A stretch of DNA of 64,000 bases, taken from Amphibalanus amphitrite. Lineage: Eukaryota; Arthropoda; Thecostraca; Balanomorpha; Balanidae. Where the stretch lies: assembly GCF_019059575.1 (NCBI RefSeq), contig NW_024881501.1, forward strand, positions 1,240,001-1,304,000, given 5' to 3'. Position numbers and translations under genes: made by a program. The notes below the pieces were generated by a model, which was not told the origin of the DNA, ran no database searches, and saw only the letters and a program-made list of their open reading frames with translations. Within the stretch, counting starts at the first letter, position 1. Each line of letters begins with the position of its first letter. Below, piece by piece: positions 21,918 to 34,694 of this stretch.

Positions 21918-22914
21918 TTAACCCTATTCCTGGCGGGGGGGGGGGCTCAGGAGCCCCCCCTGAGGTTTTTTGGTTATATCTCCCAAACGCGTTGAGCTAG
22001 GAAGCTCAAATTTTCTGACTGTTCCTAAAAGGCTTCTACGCAACATGTCTGAAAATTTTGAGTTGATCTGACCTCAGGTCAGGTCACCAGAGGCGGTTTG
22101 GTGACGCTACCTCAGAAAAGTTTGCAATCACGCCAGAGCTAGAGTTTTTGACCGATCAATTTCTTCTCTTCAGGGTTTAGTTAGGGTACCAGTATGTGCA
22201 ATTTGTATATCTAGGAATTTTGATATCGGTGACCTAAGGTCAGGTCAATTTCGCGACCTCCCCATTATAAGTCAATGGGGGAAAAATCAACTCCCTGTTT
22301 TTACCACTAAAACGGGTCGGAATGGCCCCATATACCATACATGACTTCATATACGATCAACCTTCACTACCTTTAGGTCTGTTTTGCTGTTGGGCAGCTG
22401 TGAGGTCATGTGACGTCATCAAAGGTCACCAAAGGTTTTTGGTCAATAACTCCGTACAGGAACAAGATACAGACGCGTGGATGGTCTCATTGTGTTCAGC
22501 TCGTCAAGACGCATCGAATGATATACAAGATGACCTCGAGGTCACGTGACCTGAGGTCAACCTTTGACCTTGACCTTTCGAGGTCAACATATATATCATT
22601 CGATGCGGATTGACGAGAGGATCACGATGATGCCCTTAGTTTGTTCCTATCTTGACTAATTCGAAAGTTATTCGAGAAAAACTCTCTCCATATCTAGTGC
22701 CGCCATTTTGACTTTTTCGACCCCTGTGACGTCATCTTTGACCTGACCTGAAAATGACCTTTGTAAAAATTGTAGATCTTGGCCGTGCGTATCCGATGCC
22801 GTTTACCGCTTGTCGCTATCTTGCTTCGTTCTCGAGATCTCAGGGGGGGGGCCGAATCGGCCCCCCCCCCCGCCAGTTTCTTGTCCCGGCGGAGCCCGCC
22901 AGGAATAGGGTTAA
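21918..22914. mobile_element. TTAA-bounded element (TTAACCCTATTCCTGGCGGG ends)
   Basis: Left TTAACCCTATTCCTGGCGGG and right CCCGCCAGGAATAGGGTTAA are exact inverted copies with TTAA on both sides. Hairpins are GGGGCTCAGGAGCCCC (left) and GGGGGCCGAATCGGCCCCC (right). The interior is rich in AGGTCA and shares GATATCGGTGACCTAAGGTC and CCATTATAAGTCAATGG with other families. Confidence 0.85.
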
Positions 22915-23560
22915 GTAATATCGTTCTAGAAAAAAAAACGAGATTACGTTTTTGCGGTATGTTTTTTTGTAATATTATAGTTTTTAGTCAATATAAGAGA
23001 GTTATATTGTCTTTTATATACAGGGGAGAGAGGTGGGAGAATTGGGACGCAGGAGAGTAGGGAAACGACAATATTTAAAAAAATGGGCAGCATCCTTCCA
23101 CGATTTTTGCTTTTGCCTTTTGATTTTATGTCTCATGCAACACTTAAAGGTTTCAGGAACCCTTTTCTGGCCGTCGGCTTTGCGAGTTGAGCACCAAAAA
23201 ACATGTTTTTCGAGTGTTTATCTGAGTTGTCTGTGTATTTCATATGACAAATCATCTTTCTTTCCACATGCCACGTTATGAGCTTAACACCGTCTTTATG
23301 CGATTGCTAGTTTGCATGATCACGCTACGTAACTGAGGAATGACGAAAATGTAAGCTATGATAACGTCACTTGATATGACGGTGCTCTGGGAGAATTGGG
23401 ATTCCGCCCTTTAACGAAACAGATAGTGTGAAGACAAGTTCCAATGTATCAAATGTTTGCCTAGACATAGGCACGACATATAATTCAAGATAGAGTCGCT
23501 GTCCCAACTCCCAATACCCAATTTTATGTCTGTCAATTCAGCCTCGTGTCTGTCCCTTTT
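22915..23560. other. Intron 2 sequence, nothing recognised
   Basis: AT-rich DNA with two GGGAGAATTGGGA phrases (23035 and 23390) and a CCCAACTCCCAAT phrase near 23503 that may be ends of an old element. No coding evidence. Confidence 0.35.
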
Positions 23561-23869
23561 CACTGAGAGCTGTTTTGATTCCTTTTAAGCATATTAGGGG
23601 AATTGGTCTAAAACAACACCCTGCACTGAAAACTAAAATGATTCCGGGGGTGTGATATTAGGAGAATGGTCTAAAACGAAACCCCAATTATTCCCGTAAT
23701 ATACTTCAAGTAGCACCTTTTTGGCCTTAGATACCCCCCATATCCCAACATTATTACCCTAATATGCCTGTTGGATGGCTAAGTGGAATCAAAATGATTA
23801 TCTGGTTATGCCTCCATTATTCTTACGAAATGCCTAGTGTATTCCCCCTGAATCTCCTCTATGCCCCTT

Positions 23870-24150
23870 TGATGCCCCCTAGCATAGTTCGGATGCTCCG
23901 TCTAAACCCGATCTATGCTCCTTTGATGCTATCTATATACCCCATTGATGCTCCTTTGATGCTTGCTATAAACCCCATTGATGCTCCTTTGATGCTCTCT
24001 ATATACCCCATTGATGCTCCTTTGATGCTCTCTACATACTCCATTGATGCTCTCTATATACCCCATTGATGCTGATTTGATGCTCTCTATGCACCACATT
24101 GATGCTCCTTTGATGCCTCTCTATATACCCCATTGATGCTTCGTTCCGCA
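23870..24150. repeat. About 33-bp minisatellite (CCCCATTGATGCTCCTTTGA...)
   Basis: About eight degenerate copies of a unit built from CCCCATTGATGCTCCTTTGA and TGCTCTCTATATA. It is not coding. Confidence 0.85.
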
Positions 24151-24451
24151 GTGGCGCGGATCAAGGGATGGGCTCGCGGGGTCATGCTATTCCTCGTGAG
24201 ATCCCCATGAGATACCGAGCGCACTGATTTCTTTACCCACACAAAGGTAAGAGACGCCATTTATGTAACCACCTTCGCCCTTCCTCTGAATTTCCTGGAT
24301 CCGCCCATGCCATCGACGCTCAGCCACACCAACAGCAACCACGATACGCTTGTGTGTATAAGAAAAACGTACTGTATTGATTGGAAAGACAACTGCCTCT
24401 GCATTCATTTCAAAATCACAGCTTCCTAGTTGCCAAGAGACATTCAATTTG

Positions 24452-24671
24452 TACAGTCGGTCTTAAAAGTACCGCGCAAAGTAACGGTGGATCCATCAAG
24501 CCTGACCGAGGAAGGGCCTGCTAAATTTGAATCACCGAAGCAATTGACATTCTCGACCACTCCCCAGGTCAATTGGTTCGGTGACTTTCAAATTAGGTAT
24601 AGCAGGCTCTTCTTCGGTCAGGCTTGATGGATCCACCGTCACTTTGCGCGGTACTTTTAAGACAGACTGTA
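24452..24671. mobile_element. mariner-like MITE flanked by TA
   Basis: Arms of about 62 bp begin CAGTCGGTCTTAAAAGTACC on the left and CAGTCTGTCTTAAAAGTACC on the complementary strand at the right, each next to TA. The centre has a second inverted pair (ATTTGAATCACCGAA / TTCGGTGACTTTCAAAT). At 220 bp with TA borders, a Tc1/mariner-mobilised MITE fits best. Confidence 0.65.
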
Positions 24672-25116
24672 CATACTATCCATATTAAACATACGTCACG
24701 CACACGCCTCATACCATAACAAACAAATAACAAATGCCATATCACATGTTGAGATCCAGGCTGTAAAAAAACACACATGACACACGAGAAGCGCCGCTGG
24801 CTCTTCTACGATGACCGTTGTTTTGCGACTCTTACGAAGGAGTCGCAAAACAACCGGTGCCCCTTCAAATGGCGTGGTTTTTCCCACCTTTGCTACACAA
24901 CGAAAGTTGAGCGTGTGGCTCCTACGAGTTCCCCCTCCCTGACCTCAAGAAAGTCCGACAACGTAGCCCAGGGGCTGCCACAGGATGTCAACAGGCCCGC
25001 CCATGCCGCTTGTGACCCCTTTCCCTGTGGGGCGGGCCATCACGTCCGTCTCCATCATCTCCGTCCATCACTCCGTCTCCACTCTGCCCCTGGGCTTACC
25101 TCACTGCGCGGGCACA

Positions 25117-25425
25117 CTATGCTGTCAGCACCGACAGATTTTTCAGCGCGTCCGCCGTCGCTGTTGACTCTGCCGGCAGCCCCATGATGTCGTGGACGAT
25201 GAACCACATCGTGGAGCGCGATGCACGGGACACTTTCTGGTTGAAGACGTAGTAGGCGACCCCGAAGAGAAGGAGTGCCTCTTCAAGGCACTGGGCGCTG
25301 GCCACCACTGTTTCTTCGACCACGATGTCGAACTCGTCTCCCGCTCGTGTATCAGGGGACGTGTCATCGTCGCCGCTGGCGCCTCCATGACGACCGTTCC
25401 CTCCTCACCCAGAAGGCGCAGCAGT
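25117..25425 (-). CDS. Unassigned open frame, coding-like
   Basis: Reading back from 25425, an open minus frame of about 100 codons runs to a stop at 25117. It has an acidic start (ASGDDDTSPDTRAGDEFDIV), a hydrophobic middle (EEALLLFGVAYYVFNQKVS) and MWFIVHDIMGLPAEST near the end. Composition is protein-like and GC3-rich, unlike the AT-rich surroundings. No start codon with upstream context, splice partner or known family was recognised. It may be the end of a transposon protein or a stray exon. The opposite strand is also open. Confidence 0.3.
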
Positions 25426-26511
25426 ACCAGCGCCGCGTCCTCTGTGGATCAGGCAAGGAGGACGACGGACATATCACTTACTCATTTGAGAATATTTTTT
25501 ATTCACACTGACGGGTCCAGGGATGCTCACACATACTCAAGAGTATGAGGCAATCCCCCCCCCCCCCCCCAATGCATTTTGTATAAGATTGGTTGAACAG
25601 GTTCGCTTATACTCGATATGTAAGAAGTTAACATGTATCAGAACAACGATGTTCAACTGTTGGGTACCTACCTATTTAAACAAATATAATGCTGTATAGT
25701 AATGATCTCATTTAGACATCAGAAGCACAAGTACACGCAACCTTAGAAGAACACTACATATGAAAAATCAAGGGCCTAAGTCAATCCAAGCATTTCATCG
25801 TCATATGAGTTCCTGCTAAGGATGGTACTCACCCTCAATAAGGCTCAATTCCAGCCTAAAATGGCACGATCGCAACCACACAGCACCCAACACCGCTCTT
25901 CACTGATCACCGGAAATGGCGGAGAAAAATGGCGGACCTTTGGCGTGTTCCTGATGCCTCCAACGAAGAATCATTGAGGAATACTATGGTTCTGCTCGGG
26001 TGATATCAAGAGTATTTTGAAAGAATCAGGCAAAGGAAGCATAACAGAAGAATATGAAAGCATCTCAAGGGAATATGAGCCTCCCTGTGATTCCGGCAAG
26101 ATACCCTCTGGGCAATGAAAGGGTATATTGCAAGAATAGTTAGAGAATCATAAAGGCATAACTATCAGCGACTGGGGTATCAACAGCATCTTATACGCAC
26201 GGAATCATGCAGAATCATTTGGGGTATCAATGGCATAGTATGGTTCTCACAGGGTGATATCAAGAGCTTATTAAGAGAATCAATAATTCATGGAGGTCGA
26301 GGGAATATCATGGGAATATGAAGCCAACTGCGATTCCATGAATATACCCCATAGGTATAATGAAGAGATCAAAAGGGAATAATTGGGGTATAGACTTCAA
26401 TGATCAGGGCATCAGGAGATTCATTTTGGTTTTCAGTGTGATCATTTCTCCGAATATACCCCAAATACACTTTCTTTGAATATCACTCTGAAATTCTTCT
26501 AATATACCCTA

Positions 26512-27445
26512 CACTGAGAACCTTTTTGATTCCTTTTGAGCATATTAGGGGTTTTGGTCTAAAACAACACCCTGATCATTTCTTCGAATATACCCAAACT
26601 ATACCCTTGTTCTTTAAATAGCTCCCTTGAATTCTTCTAATATACCATAGTAAGTACCGAAGAGGAAAGGAATATGATTCCTGTTCTATTCCCTGCGATA
26701 CCCACAGTACACTCCTTTTAACCTACCAAAATACCCTTACATCGAAACCTCTAGTATTCCTTCTAAGCGTATAAGGGGAATATTTTGCAAACTATACTCG
26801 CATTATACCACGTAACACTCCCGTATTATTCTGTGATTTCCATCACTGATCTCAATGTATTCTTGCATTAGACCCCACATAAACCCAGAAGGGAAAATAA
26901 TAATGCCCTAGGTATATTCGTCGTAGAACTTGCTCAGAAACTGTCTCATTACTCTCAGCTCCCTCGTCCGATTTCCCTTTATATATCGTAACACATCCAA
27001 AACGAGGGTTAAGGTTCTATCCCCAGCAGGGCGCGTATGGCTGAATAGCCCAGCGGGGCGCGGGTTAGTGGTCAGCAACACGTCCAGGGAGCGACTGCCC
27101 GTCCTCCTCGCCCGCCCGGCCGGCCAGTCCCGGCCCGCCGACCGGTCACCGCCGGAGGCGCCGAGCGGCACAGGTACGGTATCTGACAGTAGCGGCAGAG
27201 ACTGTACACTAGGGTATATTAGAAGAATTCAAGGGAGGAATTTAAAGAACGAGGGTATAGTTTGGGTATGTTCGAAGAAAATGATCAGGGTGTTGTTTTA
27301 GACCAAAACCCCTGATATGCTTAAAAGGAATCATTTGAGGAATCATTTGAGTATCTTAAGGGCATTCCGCCAGGAAAACGGCAGAGTTATAGGAGCATGA
27401 CACACCATGATCAAAGGGAATAGAGAATCGTTTTGGTTTTCAGTG
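26512..27445. mobile_element. Element with CACTGAGAACC / GGTTTTCAGTG ends
   Basis: The terminal pair CACTGAGAACC...GGTTTTCAGTG is supported by a longer inner inverted pair: GGTCTAAAACAACACCCTGA (about 26554) and its complement near 27283-27302. The inner part holds a GC-rich segment at 27005-27180 with GCGGGGCGCGGGTTA, possibly a TTAA-family remnant. No coding capacity. Confidence 0.55.
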
Positions 27446-27701
27446 TTCTCCTACATGTGTTCCCATTTTCCTGAAAATGAATGGTTTTGTTTTTGTCCAG
27501 GTCACTGACCTATGACGTCATAAGTGAACCTCTGCACGGTCATCAGATGTCGCAACTTCGCAACGCCCTCGGTGCCAGAGGAACTTTCACGGGGAGATGA
27601 ATTTTACATAACGTAGTATCCTCCAGAGGTCTCACAACTTTTTTTCTCGGATTTTTCCTAAGGGTCACATGAGGCCAGGTCGGTCACGTGACCTCACCAA
27701 T

Positions 27702-28620
27702 TTAACCCTCGCCCGTAAACGGTGTTTTGCCACCTTCGCCCATGCAGGGGGGGGGGGGGTTGGTGCGACCCCCCTGGCGTTTGAAAACAGAGCGTCGTAG
27801 AGCTTAGCGGAAAAGACCAACGGATTGCTCTCAACGAGATCTCGCGATTGGTGGTATATTTTTTGGTCCTAGGTCAACATTTGACCTACTTATGACCGGT
27901 CAAAGGACAAATTTTCGGACAAATCTAACTTTTTCAGATTTCCGCGCCGATTGCGGCAAAACGGTAAGAGATATCGACTTGAAACCTTCACTATCGTGAT
28001 CCTTGATCAATTCTCTATCGTTTGGTGTATATTTCGATGTCATAACTCTAAAAATGATGCGTTGGGAGCATCGGAAGTCTGCAAGGTCATTTGTGCATTG
28101 GGTCACGTCAGGCGTGTGACGTCACTGACCTGACCCTGACCCAAAATGAACTACAAGAAACAACCGACGATGCCTGAAATGGATAGCAAATTCGAATTCA
28201 GGGCATCAAAATACCCCGAAAAGGCATACAAGTGCAAGAAGTCATTACAGGTCAACCGAGGTCACTGACCTTACCTTGACCTTTAGTAACCTTCAAAATG
28301 TCAACGGACATTGTGCCAATGTCAAATCAGCCAGTTGTGATTCTAAAACAATCCATCAGTGTGTCAGGTCAGTCGGCATTTATACCAATGTGAAGCAATC
28401 TCCAATTTAGCGTAAATCCGGCCGGGGGTTGTTCCCTTTATGACGTCATAACTCCGTGACCTGACATGACCTTGACAAAAAATTTTACCAAAAGTTGCGC
28501 AAAGGATGCCCCAAAGGGTACTGAAAATTTGAGCAGGCTATCTGAAACGGTTCGGCGTGTAGCTAAGAAAAACCTCAGGGGGGGGGGTGCACCAACCCCC
28601 CCTACATGGGCGAGGGATAA
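27702..28620. mobile_element. TTAA-bounded element, family A copy 3 (inverted)
   Basis: It begins TTTAACCCTCGCCCGTAAAC and ends CATGGGCGAGGGATAA, the reverse orientation of copies at 1415 and 4107, with the right TTAA mutated to ATAA. Hairpins around GGTTGGTGCGACC and GGTGCACCAACC are present. It is more diverged than the other two copies. Confidence 0.75.
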
Positions 28621-30380
28621 GTCAATGGGGAAAATGAGAACCACTATTTTGGCGCCCGGAACGATCTCAAACTATCTCAAGCACACGGCTTTCTGATTTC
28701 ATGCACTCTTTGCAAGGTCCGATGCTTCACTTTCCCACGGTCACGAGAGTTTTTCGTTAATAACTTCCGATCGAATTGAGCTAGCGAGTCGGGAAAGCCA
28801 CCAGTGGACTCGGGCAGACCTGCCGGATCGAATGGTATGCAATATGACGTCATTGGAACAACTCCCTGACCTGGAGGATTCTGACCTTACCTTGACCCGA
28901 GCTAAACATCTCAACTTGACCTCACTCGAACAAAAAGTATACCATTCCACGCACCTGAGTGAGGCAAACACGATGAAGCCAAATTCGCGGCGATGCACCC
29001 GTTTTTTTGCGAGGTGTTAGTTACCAAAAAACGAGCCCGTTGCTTGAGCCACTTGACCTGATCTCAGAGGTCACCGGTTGACCTGAGACCTTAAATTCGG
29101 GTACCAGTCGCTGCGTCTCGTAATGGCGCATACGCTCGTTTTTTTTCTGTGACGCTCTATCTCCATCAGAGGCGAAATGGCTAGGGGACATACTTCTCTC
29201 TGCCGGCGCGATATGTAGAAAACCAACAGGTCCGGCGAGGGTTACCCTTCGCCCCAGTGCAGTGGTGGTGGTGGTGGGGGGGGGGGGCATATGTTACCAC
29301 CCTGTCGCGTTTTCTGCGTGTGAATAAAAAACCGCGGCGCCTAGCGCCGCGCCGTTTGAAGTAGCTTTTTGTACATCAATGTTGGACAATGTGTGAAATT
29401 TTTGACCCCAGGTCATGTCAGGTCAGGTCACCAGGTCAAGTTAACTGACCAAGCCTAAAGAAGTTTGCAATCATGTCCAGCCTGCACTGTTTGTTGGAGA
29501 GGTTTTAAACTTTGTGGATTGCATGATGTTATGGGCGCCTATAATTTTTATGTCTCGAATTTTGTATGTCCGTGACCTAAGGTCAGGTCAGTGGCGTGAC
29601 CTTTCCATTATAAGTCAATGGAGAAAAACGAAAATGCCTCTAGATCCGTGTGTACGCATAGGAACAGTCCAAATATTTCAGAATCACAATGATCTGGACC
29701 AACCGTGACGACCAAGGTGTCTTTTTTACTGATAGCCTCTAGAAAGGTCATCCGAGGTCATTTGAGGCTACAAACAGATTTTTGCCAATAACTCTCGATT
29801 GGAAAGAGATAGAACGCTTGGGAAGGCCTCATTGTGTTTGTCTTGCCGAGACGCATCGACTTATATGCAACATGACTTTTTCCGGTCAGGTTATGACCTT
29901 GACCTGAGGTCAAATTTTCAAGTTGACCTTTCAAGGTCAAATTATAGTTCATTCGACGCGTCTCGGCGAGAGGAACACGATTCTTGCAATAGAAATGTCG
30001 TGGCGTTTTTTTAGTCAAAAGGTATTGCCAAAAAACACTTCGTAAAAACAGCTACTTTTGGAGTTTTGGCCTCATGGAGGCTAAACCACTGACCTAAGGT
30101 CATTTTTGATGATGACCTTATCAAAAGAAGAATTCAAAAGCTATCGACTGCTTTTCCAAGCGTTTTTCTAGCTATCATAGTCCCTGAGATAATGGCATGT
30201 TTTCTGAAAAATATAATGACAATTCACAAATTTTGAACTTCGATGACCTCTGGTGACCCCAATATTGCTCTAAGATGAAAAAGGACTGAAATACTTTCAA
30301 ACGTACGCATCGAGAGCTTTCGACTGCTTTTTACCGTTTAGGTTTAGGAATTTAGTAAAAGGTATCAAGAGAAATTCAAG
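28621..30380. repeat. AGGTCA-rich dispersed repeat, borders unclear
   Basis: The segment contains phrases shared with the TTAA families (TCCATTATAAGTCAATGG at 29605, GACGCGTC-CGGCGAGAGGAA at 29955, GACCTAAGGTCAGGTCA at 29575). A (GGT)n/G-run block occurs at 29265-29288. One end may be the GGCGAGGGTTACC phrase at 29233. No gene was seen. Confidence 0.5.
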
Positions 30381-30399
30381 CTACGAAGTACTATGTCAC

Positions 30400-31170
30400 A
30401 CTGCCAGACTCGTGTCCCGATCCGGTCCGGGTCAGAGCAGCCGGCCGGTCCGGCCCGGGTCAGAGCAGCCGGCCGGTCCGGGTCAGAGCAGCTCCGCCGG
30501 CAGGCCCGGCCCGGGTCAGCTCCGCCGGCAGCTAGCTCTGCGCCCGTCTCCCGGCTGACCGCTAGGCGCGCCACCGCCAGCAAGGCCCTCGTCACCGGCC
30601 ATTGTTGCCAAATCTGCGAGTCTACCGACTCTGTTGCCAGAGGGGAGGGGAGGGGAAGGGGAGGGCTGGCCGACGCGGACCGGAGGAGGCTGCAGGTGCC
30701 GATGATTGCACAGGAGAGAACACGGCCGATTCCGACTCGTTGTCATATACGCTATACGGTATACAGCATACACTACACACATATACACGTGCGGGGAACG
30801 GGACTAGAGAAGAGCGCTGCACAGTTCTGCAGTACCTCATCACTGTGCAGGCGACTGGGAGGGCACTAGATATACCAATTGCAGAAAATCGGGATACCGA
30901 TACCAAATCAATACCAACGAAAATCATGCAAAAATAACGATACCGAAACAGCCTGGGAATGTCAGGGAAATGCCAATTTTTTACGAACTTCACAGCGTCA
31001 ATAGTGAGGATTCATAATACTAACAAACTACCAAAAACATAGGAGGATCGGAATAACAAATACCAAGTTGGTATCGGTTTGGCATCAGTAAACCGAAAAG
31101 GTTGGTATTCGATTGACATCTGAAGGTACGATGGCACTCGGTATATGAACGGACCACCCAGATGGATTCG
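30400..31170. other. GC-rich block then AT-rich intron, no gene recognised
   Basis: At 30415-30510 the phrase GGTCCGGGTCAGAGCAGCCG is repeated about four times. Open frames at 30393-30993 on both strands lack family resemblance or splice partners. From 30870 the sequence contains loosely repeated 'gataccgaaatacc' phrases. Confidence 0.35.
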
Positions 31171-31179
31171 ATTATCGGC

Positions 31180-31395
31180 AGCCTCTCAGTGCAGTCCGAC
31201 ACTGGTATGGGATCGGTAGGGCAGCCTCTCAGTGCAGTCCGACACTGGTATGGGATCGGTAGGGCAGCCTCTCAGTGCAGTCCGACACTGGTATGGGATC
31301 GGTAGGGCAGCCTCTCAGTGCAGTCCGACACTGGTATGGGATCGGTAGGGCAGCCTCTCAGTGCAGTCCGACACTGGTATGGGATCGGTGGGGCA
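31180..31395. repeat. 43-bp minisatellite, five near-identical copies
   Basis: The unit starts GCAGCCTCTCAGTGCAGTCC and continues GACACTGGTATGGGATCGGTAGG. The copies are almost identical, implying recent expansion. Confidence 0.95.
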
Positions 31396-31759
31396 GCCAT
31401 TTAGCGGCGTCAGTCGGCCGGAGTTGCCGGTGGCAGGGCTCGCGGCGACCGCCAGCCGGCGGCAGAGACAGAACAGTAGCCCCAGTCGGCCGGAGGGAGC
31501 CGCCGGTGGCTACTGCTGGCAACGGCGGGCCGTGACATCCCCCGCCGACCACGTCCTGGACACTGTCCAGCCCCCCCCCCCCGCCGCCCCTTCCCCCCTC
31601 TGACGGCCGGCAGCCAGCCCGCCCGCCCGACCGCTCTCTGGCCCCGCCGCGCCGGTCCGACCTCGCCGGCGAGTGGAGTGGACGTGAAGATTGCCAGAGA
31701 CCTACCCGCCCTGGTAACGGATCCCCAGAGGCAACCGAGACACTACGGAGTCGATTGAA

Positions 31760-32045
31760 ATGCTCCTGAGACGACTAGGACGCACCTGAGTCGGCTGGGG
31801 CCCGCCTGAGTCGACTGGGGCCCTCCTGAGTCGGCTGGGGCCCGCCTGAGTCGACTGGAGCCGCCGGAGTCGACTGGGGCCCGCCGGAGTCGGCTGGGGC
31901 CCGCCTGAGTCGACTGGAGCCCTCCTGAGTCGACTGGAGCCCTCCTGAGTCGACTGGGACCCACCTGAGTCGACTGGGGCCCGCCTGAGTCGACTGGGGC
32001 CCACCTGAGTCGACTGCGGCCCTCCGGAGTCGACTGGAGCCCTCC
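31760..32045. repeat. About 21-bp minisatellite abutting exon 2 donor
   Basis: About 14 copies of a unit of about 21 bp such as CACCTGAGTCGACTGGGGCC. On the minus strand most units read GACTCAG followed by GTGGG, GCGGG or GAGGG, matching the exon 2 donor GACTCAG|GTGGG at 32056. The array begins directly beyond the exon. Confidence 0.92.
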
Positions 32046-32047
32046 TA

Positions 32048-32290
<243 letters not shown>

Positions 32291-32643
32291 TCAGCACAGG
32301 TCAGCAGAGCTCACCAAAACGCAGACAGCTTTTACCTAAAGAACCTGCTCTCAAATAGAAAGCTAGATTTTTCCCGAGCAGACATTGACAAAACAATTGC
32401 AGCAAAAATAAAACCATACATTTGTAATGAATTGGGTCAGTGAAAAATACGAAGTATTTAGAACTAAACTGAATACTGATATATTTATTTCATCAAGGTT
32501 AAATATATATTCATAATTTTTAATTGACGGCGGTATGCACGTAATGCTGAGGGCACGGGAGCGAAGGCACATACACGCATTGGCGCCTTTATGTCAATGC
32601 GTGTATCTGTATGGTATGCAGCACCAATGTGAATATGTTGTAA

Positions 32644-33496
<853 letters not shown>

Positions 33497-33779
33497 GGGC
33501 ACTGATGCTGTCGGTAGAGGACTGCCGTTGGCGCAGGCGGATCATGCGCGACGCGAGTCGGTCAGCTCTATAAAAAAAAATTCCTAACGTCGACTTCAAA
33601 AAGGTTATATCGACCATCAAAAGATCGAACTAAGCTATTTTCATGATTTTCCATCTTGTCTTAAAAAATAACATTTACGTTGTGAAGTATTCTTTTCTGA
33701 CAGTGGCCAAAACAGCGGCCAGCCCCCTATGTATGTATGTTGGGCCGCGTAGGCCTGTGTATGTTGTGCCCTATGTATG

Positions 33780-34690
33780 CGTGCCGTACAGGCCAGCGGC
33801 GGCTGTGGACGGGTGCGAGCGGCTGTGAACGGGTGCGGGCTGCGGCTGTGGACGGGTGCGGCCGGCGGCGGCCTGCTGTGGACGGGCGGCGGCCGCCGGC
33901 TGTGGGCGGGCGGCGGCCGCCGGCTGTGGGCGGGTGCGGGCGGCGGCTGTGGACGGGTGCGAGCGGCGGCGGCCGGCTGTGGACGGACGCGGCCAGCTGT
34001 AGACGGGTGCGGCCGGCGGCGGCCGGCTGCGGACGGGTGCGGGCTGCGGCTGTGGACGTGTGCGGCCGGCTGTGGACGGGTGCGGGCTGCGGCTGTGGAC
34101 GCGCGGCGGCCGCCGGCTGTGGAGGCGCGGCGGCCGCCGGCTGTGGAGGCACGGCGGCCGCCGGCTGTGGACGGGTGCCGCCGGCTGTGGTGCGCGGCGC
34201 GGCGGCCGGCTGTGGAGGCGCGGCGCGGCGGCCGGCTGTGGACGGGCGGCGGCGGCCGGCTGTGGACGGGCGGCGGCCGCCGGCTGTGGAGGCGCGGCGC
34301 GGCGGCTGTGGACGGGTGCGGGCTGCGGCTGTGGACGCGCGGCGGCCGCCGGCTGTGGACGCGCGGCGGCCGGCTGTGGACGGGTGCAGGCTGCGGCTGT
34401 GGACGGGCGGCGGCCGCCGGCTGTGGACGGGTGCGGGCTGCGGCTGTGGACGGGTGCGGCCGGCTGTGGACGGGTGCGGCCGGCGGCTGCGGACGGGCGG
34501 CGGCGGCCGGCTGTGGACGGGCGGCGGCGGCCGGCTGTGGAAGGGTGCCGCCGGCTGTGGAAGGGTGCCGCCGGCTGTGGACGGGTGCGAGCGGCCGGCT
34601 GTGGACGGGTGCGAGCGGCCGGCTGTGGACGGGCGGCGGCTGTGGAAGGGTGCCGCCGGCTGTGGAGGCGCGGCGCGGCGGCCGCCGACA
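33780..34690. repeat. GC-rich minisatellite (CGGCTGTGGACGGGTGCGG)
   Basis: More than 30 degenerate copies of a short unit combining CGGCTGTGGACGGG with TGCGGGCTG, CGGCGGCCGC or AGGCGCGG. Unit length varies (about 18-30 bp). Six overlapping open frames of 200-430 codons cross it on both strands, which shows they reflect composition, not genes. Confidence 0.92.
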
Positions 34691-34694
34691 TCTG

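Larger units (their letters stand above)
23561..26438. mobile_element. Possible element with CACTGA ends, heterogeneous interior
   Basis: It starts CACTGAGAGCTGTTTTGATTCC and a matching inverted end GGTTTTCAGTG occurs at 26428-26438. The same terminal phrase occurs at 26512 and 27445, and a CACTGAAAAC phrase also lies at 23625, so pairing of ends is uncertain. The interior includes a minisatellite (23870-24150), a mariner-like MITE (24452), an unassigned open frame (25425-25117), and from 25750 AT-rich sequence with repeated GGGAATAT/ATATACCC phrases. Confidence 0.4.
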
